Positions 1 through 9,002 of a stretch of DNA of 44,403 nt are shown here, piece by piece. The number at the start of each line of letters is the position of its first letter. Position 1 is the stretch's first letter. The notes below the pieces were generated by a model, which worked only from the letters and a program-made list of their open reading frames with translations, had not been told where the DNA came from and did not search any database. The position numbers and the translations under genes were made by a program. The stretch is from Deltaproteobacteria bacterium (lineage in GTDB: Bacteria > Desulfobacterota > Binatia > Binatales > Binataceae), in contig JAKAVC010000114.1 of the NCBI GenBank assembly GCA_021817345.1, forward strand, positions 1 through 44,403. The letters are read 5' to 3'.

Positions 1-2
1 CG

Positions 3-413
3 CTTGAGGCCCTGTGCGCCCACCACTGGCCCGGCAACGTCCGCGAACTCGCCCACGCCATCGAGTCCTCCGTCCTGCTCGCCGACTCCGACCGTATCTC
101 CCTCGCCGAACTCCCCGATAGCGTGTTCGACAACGGATCGGAAGCCGGCTCGAGCGAACGAGGCGGGACGATTGAGCAGGACGGAGGGGCTGACCTGCGC
201 TGCGACGGCGAGCGGCCTTCCGGATTTTCCCTTGACGGTGCGATACGCGCCGCCTCTAAGGAAGCGCTGCTCAGGGCGCTCGACGCGACCCACGGCAACT
301 GCCATCGCGCGGCCGACCTGCTCGGGGTTTCGCGCTACACTGTGTACCGGATGCTGGCGCGCTACGGCCTTTCGGATGCGCGCAACCGCAGCGGATGGCG
401 CAAGAGCGGCTGA
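3..413 (+). CDS. Sigma-54-dependent Fis-family transcriptional regulator, C-terminal part
   Basis: This is the 3' end of an NtrC-family activator whose start lies outside the window. The first readable codons give a WPGNVREL stretch, the hallmark at the end of the sigma-54 interaction AAA+ domain. A linker of about 60 residues follows. The last 45 residues form a Fis-type helix-turn-helix: an alanine-rich helix, then GNCHRAADLLGVSRYTVYRM. Such proteins bind upstream enhancer sites and use ATP hydrolysis to open sigma-54 promoters. The receiver or other sensory domain is not visible, so the signal is unknown. It precedes a polysaccharide locus, and activators of this class often control exopolysaccharide genes, but I saw no clear -24/-12 element in the nearby intergenic DNA, so that link is only a guess. 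A strong terminator follows 46 bp later. Confidence 0.9.
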   Translation, partial: LEALCAHHWPGNVRELAHAIESSVLLADSDRISLAELPDSVFDNGSEAGSSERGGTIEQDGGADLRCDGERPSGFSLDGAIRAASKEALLRALDATHGNCHRAADLLGVSRYTVYRMLARYGLSDARNRSGWRKSG

Positions 414-459
414 GCGGGCCAAGGCGACGCGCGCGCCCGCGTCTGACTTGAAGCCTGCG

Positions 460-493
460 CGGCCGGTCGCACCTCGACCGGCCGTTTTTCTTT
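460..493 (+). terminator. Intrinsic terminator after the sigma-54 regulator
   Basis: A perfect 10-bp stem (CGGCCGGTCG paired with CGACCGGCCG) with a 5-nt loop is followed directly by TTTTTCTTT. The shape is that of a Rho-independent terminator for the upstream regulator. The minus-strand glycosyltransferase gene ends about 100 bp further on, so this also insulates the two convergent units. Confidence 0.9.
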
Positions 494-596
494 CACCCCC
501 GTGGGAGCGGGTCTACAACGACGATGAACACCAGCCAGCCGTGCTCAAAACCACCCAAGTACAACTTCCCGCCTCGACTCTCCGGGCGTAGCCGTC

Positions 597-1526
597 TCAG
601 ACGGGATTGTTGCGGCTTCGGCCGCTCAGGCGGCGCACGAGCGCCGCGGGCAGAAAGGTCCTTGCCAGTCGCAGATAGTTCTTCACCCGCAGCGGATCGA
701 ATCTTAGCGCGCACGCAAAGGCGCGCCGCGCTTGCGCCCGGTCACCAGCCGCAAGCGCGGTCAGCCCAATATAGCCGAGGATGCTGCGCGGAGCGCGCTC
801 TCTCCCGCTCACGTGGCGTATCGGATCCAACCCGTAACGTTCCCGCACCATCCGGCGGAAGACCTCGGCGGCTTGCTCCTGGCCGCCGGGCGGCTTCAGC
901 GCGACGGGATAGTGCGCGAAACGCCACGCCGCGAGCCGCTCCGGCACGTAGATGAAGCCGCCCTGCTCGCGCAGCCTGAGCCACAGGTACACGTCCTCAA
1001 ATGCGATCAACTCCTCGGGCCATCGGCCAGCCGCTTCGAGCGCGTCACGGCGCATCACGACGCCGCTCGGCATGATCGGCCAAAGCGCGTGCAGCATGTC
1101 GTCGAGCGTGGGAGGGCGCTTCGGGCGCGCGCCGACCAGCGAGGTATTGAGCGCGTCTCCATTGGCGTCAACGATCGCGAGATCGCAGTAGGCCATCACG
1201 CATTCCGGCGCGGCGTCGAGTTCCGCAACCATCCGCGCGAGCATCCCGGGCTCCCACCAGTCGTCGGCGTCGAGAAAGCCGAGGTACTCGCCGTCCGAGT
1301 GGGCAATCGCGAGGTTGCGCGCCGCCGAGGGACCACGATTGCGCTCTTCCACAACGGTTATCCGGTCGCAATAGCGGGCAAGAATTTCGCGGCTCCGATC
1401 GCGCGAGCCGTCGTCCACCGCGACCACTTCGAAGTCGCGAAAGGTTTGCGCGAGAACACTCTCGATCGCCCGTTCGACGGTCTTCTCGGCGTTGAAGACC
1501 GGGATTATCACCGACACGCGCGCCAT
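597..1526 (-). CDS. GT2-family glycosyltransferase
   Basis: A 309-residue GT-A fold glycosyltransferase. It opens with the typical MARVSVIIPVFNAE strand and continues with an SVLAQTF helix and VVAVDDGSRD (nucleotide-sugar binding). The DxD-type metal site is FLDADDWW near residues 85-91. The family moves a sugar from a nucleotide donor to a growing glycan at the inner face of the membrane; donor and acceptor cannot be told from sequence. The start was set at the ATG directly before the first beta strand; an upstream extension of 67 codons is open but lacks family features. The gene lies downstream of the sulfotransferase on the same strand with 238 bp between them, so the two may form one unit. 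The C-terminal 80 residues are arginine-rich and variable. Confidence 0.88.
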   Translation of the reverse strand: MARVSVIIPVFNAEKTVERAIESVLAQTFRDFEVVAVDDGSRDRSREILARYCDRITVVEERNRGPSAARNLAIAHSDGEYLGFLDADDWWEPGMLARMVAELDAAPECVMAYCDLAIVDANGDALNTSLVGARPKRPPTLDDMLHALWPIMPSGVVMRRDALEAAGRWPEELIAFEDVYLWLRLREQGGFIYVPERLAAWRFAHYPVALKPPGGQEQAAEVFRRMVRERYGLDPIRHVSGRERAPRSILGYIGLTALAAGDRAQARRAFACALRFDPLRVKNYLRLARTFLPAALVRRLSGRSRNNPV

Positions 1527-1764
1527 CAGCGGGCGTCCCGCCGATAGTCGCGCCGGACCTCGGCGACGGCGGGGCCCGTGACTGAATGCACGGGTCCGGC
1601 TTCGCGCCGCGACTTTAGCGTCACGAAGACTCGTCCACAGGTTGATTGATACGCCATAATCCAGCCCTCGGAATGGCAGATCCGCTTGATTGAAGATCGG
1701 CGGCGGGTCGAAACCGAAATGACGCACACACCGCGCGCCATTCGAGACCTTTGTCGCGCTTCGG

Positions 1765-2634
1765 CTACCCCGCTGCCCGCCTGCGCCCGGAAGGTCCCTG
1801 CTTCCACGCCGACAGATCGCGGCCGATCAACTTCTCGAACGCCTCGATCTCGGGAAGAAACTCGCGCCGCAGGCGCGCGTCGATCTCCGGAGCAAGCGGC
1901 GGAAATTCTTCGCCACGACCGAAACAGAAGCGCCACACGCCAAGCAGGTCGAGCAACTCGACCGCCCGGTGCCATCGATTCAACCGCATCCAGTCGCGTG
2001 CGTTGCGCGCGTTTTGCGCAAGCCTGCGGCTTCGCGGCGCGTGCGTCACGGTGTTGACCCGCTCGGTTGCAAGCGCGCGTCCCTCCACCAGCATGCGCGG
2101 CGCGCCGATGAACTCGCACACGCGGTCCAGATACGCCTGTGGCGAGGCCACAAGGTCGTCGTACAGGCATACGAGAACCCGATCGGTGCCGAAGCTTTCC
2201 CGCCATTTCCGCAGATAATGCGTGTAGCGTGAAGATTCCTTGACCAGGCGGTTCCTCGCGATCGTCTCTTCGAAACCGACACGGGTCCAGGCGTCGCGGC
2301 GCATCACCCGATATGACGAATACAACCGTTCAACCGGATCCCGGAACGAGCAGATTATTTTCGCGTGCGGGATGTGCAGCGCGATTCGTTCGAGCGCCTG
2401 CTCGGAACTGAAGTAGTTGGGATCGATCTCGCCGACCGGAAGTTCGCTTCCGTATCCGCGAAAGAATTCCCGGTACCAGCCAATCCCGCGGGAGTAATTC
2501 TTGACAAAGAAATCCGTTTCCTTGATTCCGCGGGGAAGCCCAACGTGGCCCTGAAGCACCTCGTGAAGCCAGGTTGTGCCCGTGCGTTGGGGACCGACCG
2601 CCAGAAAGTCGGGAAGCCTGAAATCCTCACCCAT
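1765..2634 (-). CDS. PAPS-dependent sulfotransferase
   Basis: A 289-residue cytosolic-type sulfotransferase (Sulfotransfer_1 family). Residues 14-23 carry the 5'-phosphosulfate loop GPQRTGTTWL. A second block around residues 103-120, SFRDPVERLYSSYR, is the 3'-phosphate binding motif for PAPS. These enzymes move a sulfuryl group from PAPS to a hydroxyl or amine. Placed beside glycosyltransferases and a Wzz/Wzy set, the likely acceptor is a surface polysaccharide or its lipid-linked unit, which is inference. The chosen ATG sits 7 residues before the first beta strand; a much longer upstream frame has no conserved content. The C-terminus is basic. No PAPS synthesis genes are in the window. Confidence 0.88.
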   Translation of the reverse strand: MGEDFRLPDFLAVGPQRTGTTWLHEVLQGHVGLPRGIKETDFFVKNYSRGIGWYREFFRGYGSELPVGEIDPNYFSSEQALERIALHIPHAKIICSFRDPVERLYSSYRVMRRDAWTRVGFEETIARNRLVKESSRYTHYLRKWRESFGTDRVLVCLYDDLVASPQAYLDRVCEFIGAPRMLVEGRALATERVNTVTHAPRSRRLAQNARNARDWMRLNRWHRAVELLDLLGVWRFCFGRGEEFPPLAPEIDARLRREFLPEIEAFEKLIGRDLSAWKQGPSGRRRAAG

Positions 2635-3354
2635 CTTTGGAATTTCTGTCCTGTCTGAAGGCGCTGACGGCGCTGCGTAGTTTTGCACAAGTAAGCGAAG
2701 GATCAAACAGGCCGCTTGGCCGGCCGCATCCACCCTTGGACGGTCAGGCGAGCCGGTCCCTTCCACCCGCTCTTGCTCGTCCGGCTGAAGGAGCATTTGC
2801 GATTGAACCTCGCCCCCTCGCGCCCGCCCGGATGCCACTTTCCGCACGTACCCGCGGGGCGAGCTTCCGCTTGCCAGGTCACGAATATTAGCGAGATCGA
2901 ACACCGGCGCCTGCGGCCCCGCTCCAATCGCGTTGAAGCATGGATCCGAAGCCATCCGCACTTTCGCACGCCCGCGAAACGCAGGCCTCAGCCATCACTC
3001 CGAATCCTGCCGCTGCTCAGGAGCGGGCGTCCTTTTTTTCCGCACGAACCGCGGACTTTGACTCGACAACTCGCGCCTGATTATGCGTTGTCGTGTGGCG
3101 CCACGCACATTACTACTCAGTCAATTCCCCTCTTGATTCGGTCGAACAACTGCCGCACACTCTCGCTGGTCGGGATGTACCCCCACGGCAGATGTAGGTA
3201 TCGGCCTTCCGTCCCCTCAAAGCTGCTAGAGCAGACCGGCGGACGCTCATCGGAGCGCATCGCCTTAGATGGTCATCGACGAGCGCGAGAACTCTTTGTT
3301 CCGCACACTTGCCTTTTCCTGACAACCCGGCAGGCACCCGTGTCGCGCCTGTAA
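2635..3354. other. Divergent intergenic region of the polysaccharide locus
   Basis: About 720 bp separate the sulfotransferase (minus) from the Wzz-like gene (plus). Open frames cross it on both strands, but none has a recognisable domain, a ribosome binding site or convincing codon use. I looked for a -24/-12 sigma-54 promoter (GG-N10-GC) and for clear -35/-10 pairs and did not find one I would defend. The size suggests a regulatory region with promoters in both directions. Confidence 0.4.
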
Positions 3355-4266
3355 GTGAAACCGCTCGCTGAACAGATGGAACTCCCGGATACTCGCCGTG
3401 ACGGCCAGCGGCCAACTGCGCAATCGGCGGCTTTGACCGACGGCCTCGACGAAGGCGCACGCCTGCTGCTTTATTGGCGGATAATCCGCTCGCGCCTGAA
3501 CTTCCTCGGCTTGTCGGTCCTTTGCGCAACGCTCCTGACTCTTGTTTTTACTACCTGTATCGAGACGCCGCGCTACCGTGCAATTGCCGTTCTGCGCCCG
3601 GTCGATACACAGGCGGCCATCGGTCGTCTACAGGGGATGATGGGCGCGGCACCATTCGTGTCGCCTTTGCAGGAGCAGCGGACCCGCGCGAGGGCCGAGG
3701 AGTTCGTCTCGATCCTGACCAGCTACTCCTTCATGTCCAGGCTGATCTTACAATACGGCCTCGCCAGTGACCTTGAGGGAAGGCCGAGCAGGATGTGGCC
3801 GTTTCACGCCGATCGCTCTCGCTGGAATCTGTACCGCGCGATGCTCGCGCGCTTCAGCAGCCGATACGATTCGGCCAGTGGCAATCTCATGCTGTACTTC
3901 ACCGATCCCAGTCCGGAGCGCGCGCGCGCCATCTTACTACTGTGCGTTCAGAGCCTGCGAAGCCGGCTTCGTCGTGTCGAGGTGCGCGACGCGCGCCTCG
4001 CCGCGGATGCGTTGAGCCGTCAGGCTCGCGCCGCCTCGGACACCTTCCTGCAGCAGCAACTTTACGGCTTCGTTGCCGCACAGGTCGAACGCGGGGATCT
4101 TGCCGATGTTGATGCGGACTTCGCCTTCAAGGTGATCCAACCGCCCGTCGTTCCCGATACTCCTTACGAGCCGCGGATTCTGTTGGATTGTGTTCTTGCC
4201 GCACTCGTGTCGGCGTTCCTTTCCACGTTAGTGGTGATCGCGGCCGACTCCCTGCGGGCGCAATAA
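3355..4266 (+). CDS. Wzz/GumC-like polysaccharide chain-length or export protein
   Basis: A 303-residue inner-membrane protein with the layout of polysaccharide co-polymerases. A hydrophobic segment lies near residues 46-68 and a periplasmic helical domain with an alanine- and arginine-rich coiled stretch around 210-250 follows. A proline-rich motif (IQPPVVPDTPYEP) comes just before a second membrane span at about 275-298. No C-terminal tyrosine kinase domain is present, so this is the short Wzz form. The family sets glycan chain length with the Wzy polymerase, encoded two genes downstream. The GTG at 3355 was taken; an ATG seven codons later is equally possible since neither has a strong ribosome binding site. 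It heads the plus-strand run of the locus. Confidence 0.8.
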   Translation: MKPLAEQMELPDTRRDGQRPTAQSAALTDGLDEGARLLLYWRIIRSRLNFLGLSVLCATLLTLVFTTCIETPRYRAIAVLRPVDTQAAIGRLQGMMGAAPFVSPLQEQRTRARAEEFVSILTSYSFMSRLILQYGLASDLEGRPSRMWPFHADRSRWNLYRAMLARFSSRYDSASGNLMLYFTDPSPERARAILLLCVQSLRSRLRRVEVRDARLAADALSRQARAASDTFLQQQLYGFVAAQVERGDLADVDADFAFKVIQPPVVPDTPYEPRILLDCVLAALVSAFLSTLVVIAADSLRAQ

Positions 4267-4318
4267 CTAATCAGGTAGGGCTGCGTACATTGTAGGTCTA
4301 TTGCGTAGAGAACTTGCG

Positions 4319-5188
4319 ATGAGATTGTCACTGGTGATCCCAACGGTCGGACGCACCGTAGAGCCGCAAAGGCTTTTCCAGTCGCTTTGCGCTCAGACCT
4401 TCACCGATTTCGAGATGATCGTGGTCGACCAGAATCGCGACCAGCGGCTAGCGGAACTGGTCGAGCGCTTTCGCAGCGTTTTTCCTGTCACTCACCTTCG
4501 GCCGGCAACGATTGGGGCTTCTCACGCCCGCAATCTCGGGCTACGTGCGGCGAGCGGAGACGTGATCACTTTTCCCGACGACGATTGCTGGTACGGCGAC
4601 CGAACCCTCCTGGAACGCGTGGCGGCGACGCTGGCCGCTCGTCCGCGTCTCGCGGCGGTTACCGGTCGCGCGCTCGACGAGCACGGCCGGCCGTGCCAGT
4701 TGCGATGGCCTGCACGTTCCGCGACTCTCAATCGCCTCAACCTCTGGCGTATGGCGGTAGAGTTCACGATGTTCGTTCGCCGCGAGCTGTTCGAGGCGAT
4801 TGGCGACTTCGACGAGAACCTGGGACCGCCGTGGTCCGCCGGCGAAGGCAGCGATCTCCTGATCCGCGCCTTGAATGCCGGGTTTCGAATCGAGTACGAA
4901 CCTGACCTAATCGTCCAGCATCCGAATCCCGTCACCGCTTATGACGAGGGTGCCCGCCGCCGCGCCTACTGCTACTCGGTCGGTTTTGGCCGCACCCTCA
5001 GAAAGAACGGCTATCCGGTTGCAACGGTTGCGTACCATTGCGCGCGCCCGGCCGGCGCCGCGCTGGTGGCGCTGCTGCTCGGCCGGCACCGTCAGGCGAG
5101 ATACTACTGGGGAGCAACTCGTGGAAAGATCCGCGGCTTCTTCCGCCCCGGTCCCGATGCGAAGCCGATGCGTGCGTTAGCGCTTTGA
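4319..5188 (+). CDS. GT2-family glycosyltransferase
   Basis: A 289-residue GT-A enzyme. Conserved blocks are LSLVIPTVGR at the start, SLCAQTFTDFEMIVVDQN, GASHARNLGL, and ITFPDDDCWY at about residues 83-92, which holds the metal-binding acidic cluster. A later GEGSDLLIRALNAG block is the acceptor-side acidic motif. It should add a sugar to the lipid-linked repeat unit. The ATG was preferred over a TTG six codons upstream because it begins right at the first strand. Its TGA overlaps the TTG proposed as start of the next gene, which suggests translational coupling. Its sequence differs from the other GT2 of the locus, so the two probably use different donors. Confidence 0.88.
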   Translation: MRLSLVIPTVGRTVEPQRLFQSLCAQTFTDFEMIVVDQNRDQRLAELVERFRSVFPVTHLRPATIGASHARNLGLRAASGDVITFPDDDCWYGDRTLLERVAATLAARPRLAAVTGRALDEHGRPCQLRWPARSATLNRLNLWRMAVEFTMFVRRELFEAIGDFDENLGPPWSAGEGSDLLIRALNAGFRIEYEPDLIVQHPNPVTAYDEGARRRAYCYSVGFGRTLRKNGYPVATVAYHCARPAGAALVALLLGRHRQARYYWGATRGKIRGFFRPGPDAKPMRALAL

Positions 5189-6519
5189 ACTACACTCTTC
5201 TTTCCGTCTCTTTCTGTCTGCTCCTGTCCCTCGCGTATGCCGAATTCACCCGGCGCGGGACCGCCAACATTATCCTGCTCGCGCTGATTGCGGAGAGCCT
5301 GTTACTCATACAGGGTCAGGCGCTTTTCCTTCTGACGGATCTCTCGGGACGGCCTGAGATCCTTTATCCCGGACCAGAGCCGAAGATTATCAGCGTCGCC
5401 GGTTTCGCAATGGCAAATCTCTGTGTTACCGCCTCGCTCGTCATCGTCGCGGTTACCTACGCGCTCGCCCGCTCGGCCCCGGAGAGCCCAGGTCTGCGCG
5501 ATTCGCGGCGCGGAGCGATCGAAACGGCGCCTTCGTATGCCGTAGCTGCGGGAGTCGTGGCGTTCGGAATCGCCGGGCTCGCGATGCTCTTCGGCGGACT
5601 GCGAGGCCTGCTGCACAACCCGGGCACGATGGTCGGCGGTCAGACGCTTGTACTGATCCTGCTCTTCTGGGGCAAGATGCCGCTTCTTCACAAGACCGCT
5701 TATCGTCGCAGACCCGCCTGGATCGATCACGCGCTCTTCCTTCTCGTCGTGTTCTTTCTGATGCTTAACTCGCGCCTTTTGGCCCTGATCGCTGTCGCCG
5801 AGTACGGGATTCTGCATCACTACCGATCCGTCTCGCGCCGCCTTGGCGCCCGCGCTATCGCGGGATGCATCACGGCGCTGGCCATTGTCTTCGTATACGG
5901 GACGTTGAGAAACTTCGCCGATCTCTTTCATACCTACGATCTCAAATTGCTGCGGCTGTATTACCTGCTTCCGCGGACGCACGCCTTGAATCCGCTGGCG
6001 CTTCTGTACGAGCAGGGAGAGTCCGGATTTTCGGGCTTCGCTGGAATTCTTTCCGCCTACTGCGCACATGGAATATCGTACGATTTTGGAGCTTCCAATC
6101 TCCAGCTTTTGCTTCACTTGCTACCGAACGCCGCGCGGTCCGGCGTTTTCGTTGGTCTTCAGCAATGGGTCGCCACCGCTTATCCATATCACGGCTCGGT
6201 GCTGCCCGGCGGATACGAAGCATCATTCGCGCACTTTGGATTCATCGGCGTATTACTGTTTTCGATAGTTTTCGGGTGGATGCCCACGATACTCCATCGG
6301 CGCCTCGCCGACCCGGGCGCGGATTCCCTTTTTTACGGGATAGTCGCGGCCAATCTGCTCACGGTATTCATTCTAGATTGGTGGGGAGTCGCATTCTTTC
6401 TTCTGGCCGATCTGGCCGTGCTGTACGCATACCGGATCACGCTCCTCATCTTCCGCCCGGTATCATTGAAATCACTGGTGACCGCTTCGCCGCGAAGAAT
6501 CGCCGACATATGCGAATAG
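5185..6519 (+). CDS. O-antigen/exopolysaccharide polymerase-like membrane protein (Wzy type)
   Basis: A roughly 444-residue polytopic membrane protein with about ten hydrophobic segments and a large loop in the last third (about residues 270-380), the layout of Wzy and O-antigen ligase-like polymerases. No short sequence motif identifies it; the call rests on topology and on its place between glycosyltransferases and downstream of a Wzz-like gene. Wzy joins undecaprenyl-linked repeat units in the periplasm. The start is uncertain: a TTG at 5185 overlaps the stop of the previous gene and leads into a membrane segment at once; no better start lies nearby. The 3' end overlaps the next gene by 10 nt. 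A flippase (Wzx) is not seen in the window. Confidence 0.7.
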   Translation: MNYTLLSVSFCLLLSLAYAEFTRRGTANIILLALIAESLLLIQGQALFLLTDLSGRPEILYPGPEPKIISVAGFAMANLCVTASLVIVAVTYALARSAPESPGLRDSRRGAIETAPSYAVAAGVVAFGIAGLAMLFGGLRGLLHNPGTMVGGQTLVLILLFWGKMPLLHKTAYRRRPAWIDHALFLLVVFFLMLNSRLLALIAVAEYGILHHYRSVSRRLGARAIAGCITALAIVFVYGTLRNFADLFHTYDLKLLRLYYLLPRTHALNPLALLYEQGESGFSGFAGILSAYCAHGISYDFGASNLQLLLHLLPNAARSGVFVGLQQWVATAYPYHGSVLPGGYEASFAHFGFIGVLLFSIVFGWMPTILHRRLADPGADSLFYGIVAANLLTVFILDWWGVAFFLLADLAVLYAYRITLLIFRPVSLKSLVTASPRRIADICE

Positions 6520-7709
6520 GTATCGACGCGCGCCTGGTAACCTACCGCCGCGGGATGGGAAATTACGTATACTCCTTGTTGGACAGCGTCTCGCGGATGC
6601 CCAACCGCCACGAGTTGTTCCTCTTTGTGAACGCGGCTGACGCGCGCAATCCGCAAATCCTTCCAAAAATGCCCGCAGGCTGGAAGGTAATCGCTCTGCC
6701 GGGCCGCAACTATGCCGTCCAGGAACAGATCGCACTGCCCGCTTTTGTGCTTCGGAATCGAATAGACGTCCTGCACTGCCCGGCCAACACGTTTCCCTTG
6801 TTCTTACCCGCGAAGGTGGCGCTGGTGGTGACGATTCACGACGTCATGTATCTGATGCCGCAAAAGCGTCTGGGCGGACGTTCCTCGGTCTATCAGCGGT
6901 TGGGCCGTGCGTATCGCGCACTCGTGGTTCGTCGTCTTAGGCGTCGCGCGGCTTCGCTGCTTACGGTCTCGAACCGTTCGGCTCAAGACATCGCTTCGTA
7001 TCTTGGCGTTCCGCGCTCGGCGATTGCGGTGACTTACGAAGCGGCGCCGCCGCGGTTTCGGCGTATTGAGGCCGGAAGCGAGAGCGTCAATGCGGTTCGC
7101 GCACGGCGAAAACTCGAAAGCGACTTCATACTGGCACTGGGCGGAGTAGACCCTCGCAAAAACACCGACGCCGTATTGATGGCGTATTCGGCGTTTCGGC
7201 GGCGCTCCAACCTGCGCCACAAGCTCGCGATCGTGGGCCTGCCCGACGGCGCAACCGCCCGCTTCGCGCGGATTGCCGAGCGCGCCGGGCTGGCGCAGGA
7301 CGTGGAGTTTCCGGGGTTCGTGTCCGAGGACGAACTGGTATCGCTCTACAACTCGGCGTCGATGTTCGTATATCCGTCGCGCTACGAGGGCTTCGGGCTC
7401 CCGGTGCTCGAAGCGATGTCGTGCGGGACGCCGGTTATCGCCTCGACCGCGGGCGCGGTGCCGGAGATGGCGGGAGACGCGGCTATCCTCGTCGATCCGG
7501 ACGATACGCGGGCGCTCTCCGACGCGATGATTGCCGTGGCAAGCGATACGGCCGCGCAAAGAGCGTTGTCCGCCAGGGGTCTGCGACGGGCGAGCGAATT
7601 TTCGTGGGCGCGATGCGCCCGGGAAACAATAGAGGCATATGAGCGTAGGCGTCCCCATGAAGATTCTGTTCGTAACTGCTCGCCTGCCGTATCCGCCGAT
7701 ACAAGGTGA
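6510..7709 (+). CDS. GT4-family glycosyltransferase
   Basis: A 399-residue GT-B enzyme. The N-terminal Rossmann domain starts MRIGIDARLVTYRRGMGNY, typical of mannosyltransferase-like GT4 proteins. The C-terminal donor domain has ALGGVDPRKN at about residue 208 and the E-x7-E signature in YEGFGLPVLEAMSCGTPV around residues 292-309. It transfers a sugar from a nucleotide donor with retention. The start overlaps the 3' end of the polymerase gene by 10 nt. The last 20 or so residues run past the normal end of the fold and overlap the next gene by 71 nt, an unusually long overlap. Confidence 0.9.
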   Translation: MRIGIDARLVTYRRGMGNYVYSLLDSVSRMPNRHELFLFVNAADARNPQILPKMPAGWKVIALPGRNYAVQEQIALPAFVLRNRIDVLHCPANTFPLFLPAKVALVVTIHDVMYLMPQKRLGGRSSVYQRLGRAYRALVVRRLRRRAASLLTVSNRSAQDIASYLGVPRSAIAVTYEAAPPRFRRIEAGSESVNAVRARRKLESDFILALGGVDPRKNTDAVLMAYSAFRRRSNLRHKLAIVGLPDGATARFARIAERAGLAQDVEFPGFVSEDELVSLYNSASMFVYPSRYEGFGLPVLEAMSCGTPVIASTAGAVPEMAGDAAILVDPDDTRALSDAMIAVASDTAAQRALSARGLRRASEFSWARCARETIEAYERRRPHEDSVRNCSPAVSADTR

Positions 7710-8934
7710 CAGGCTTCGCGCCTATCATCAGATTCGGCTTCTCTCCCGACGGCACAGGATTACGCTGGTCAGCCCAATCGCTGCGGGCGAGAGGCGGCAT
7801 CTCGCGCACCTGGAAGGTTTCTGCGAACGAATAATCCCCGTCGAAGTGTCGCGTGCGCGGCGGTTGGCGTCGCTTTGCAAGGCCCCGTTCAGCAGACTGC
7901 CGGCGCAGACGCTCTATTGGTTCGACGCACGGCTGGCCGATACCGTAGCCCGCGAGACGGCCGAAACTGCCTACGACCTCGCCCACGTGCAGCTCGTCCG
8001 CATGGCTCCAGTGTTCACCGCCCTCAATGTAAAGACTCGCGTAATCGATCTGATTGACGCGCTTTCCCTCAATTTCAGCCGGCGCGCCGAGCGCGAGCGT
8101 CTTGCCGTGAGGGCGCTCATGCGATGGGAAGCGCGCAAGCTCGCCCGCTACGAGCGCTCGCTCATGGCCGCATACGACCGCGTGATTGTATGCTCGCCGC
8201 TCGACCAGCGGGCGATCGGCGCGGGCGAATCGATCCACGTCGTGCCCAACGGAGTGGACACTTCCGAGTTTGCCTACCGCCAGGATCAGCGCGAGTTGAG
8301 TTCGATAGTGTTCAGCGGCCGGATGGCCTACTTTCCGAATGCCGACGGCGCGGTGTGGTTCGCAAACGAGGTTTTTCCGATTATCAAGCGCTCGCTTCCT
8401 TCGGTCCGCTTTCGGATAGTCGGCGCCGCTCCTCCGCCACGCGTCCGTCAACTCGCCGACATTTCCGGCGTCGAGATCACCGGCTACGTGCCGAGCGTTA
8501 CCGAGCATCTGCAACGCGCGACGGTTGCGGTGTCGCCTCTGCTCGCCGGCTCCGGAATGCAGCTCAAGCTGCTCGAAGCGATGGCGTGCGGAACGCCGGT
8601 GGTCGCCTCCCCGCGCTCGACGGGAGGACTGGCAGCGCGGAACGGCCATCACCTGATGATCGCGGAGAGCGCTTCGTCGTTCGCGGAACAGGTCGTGCGG
8701 CTGCTTCGAGATCCCGGCCTGCGGCTCTGGATGGGGCGCAACGCCCGCCGTCTTGTCGAAGAGCGCTATTCCTGGGAGTTGTCGGTCGCGGCGCTGGAAA
8801 AGGTTTACGAGAGCGCAATCTCGGCCGAGTACCCCAAATCGGAAAGCCCCGGCGTAACACGGTGGAAAAGACGCTCCCTGCGCCGCGCTCCGACTGTCGC
8901 GGTTCCAACCGGCACGCGCCTTCCCGCACCCTGA
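7639..8934 (+). CDS. GT4-family glycosyltransferase (Stp1-like)
   Basis: A 431-residue GT-B glycosyltransferase resembling the sugar transferases tied to PEP-CTERM/exosortase exopolysaccharide loci. The N-terminus reads MKILFVTARLPYPPIQGD, a phrase common in that group, and the C-terminal donor site has LKLLEAMACGTPVVASP. NGVDTSEF marks the domain hinge. Translation may start at ATG 7639, preceded by an AGAGG sequence, or at ATG 7657, where similarity begins; both overlap the previous gene. The last 40 residues are proline- and arginine-rich and probably disordered. No exosortase or PEP-CTERM protein is visible in the window, so that association is only by sequence flavour. Confidence 0.85.
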   Translation: MSVGVPMKILFVTARLPYPPIQGDRLRAYHQIRLLSRRHRITLVSPIAAGERRHLAHLEGFCERIIPVEVSRARRLASLCKAPFSRLPAQTLYWFDARLADTVARETAETAYDLAHVQLVRMAPVFTALNVKTRVIDLIDALSLNFSRRAERERLAVRALMRWEARKLARYERSLMAAYDRVIVCSPLDQRAIGAGESIHVVPNGVDTSEFAYRQDQRELSSIVFSGRMAYFPNADGAVWFANEVFPIIKRSLPSVRFRIVGAAPPPRVRQLADISGVEITGYVPSVTEHLQRATVAVSPLLAGSGMQLKLLEAMACGTPVVASPRSTGGLAARNGHHLMIAESASSFAEQVVRLLRDPGLRLWMGRNARRLVEERYSWELSVAALEKVYESAISAEYPKSESPGVTRWKRRSLRRAPTVAVPTGTRLPAP

Positions 8935-9002
8935 TTCAGCGTCTTCCGGAAATTCGGCGGCTGGCGACGCCGCGAAGGTACTTATCCCGTTGAGGTCGCA
9001 TC

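Noticed and set aside
2716-3354. A 212-codon plus-strand frame in the gap before the Wzz-like gene.
   Set aside because: Pro/Arg/Ser-rich translation without motifs and no ribosome binding site; treated as non-coding.
7483-8652. A 389-codon minus-strand frame opposite the second GT4 gene.
   Set aside because: Low-complexity Arg/His-rich translation, typical of antisense frames in G+C-rich genes.
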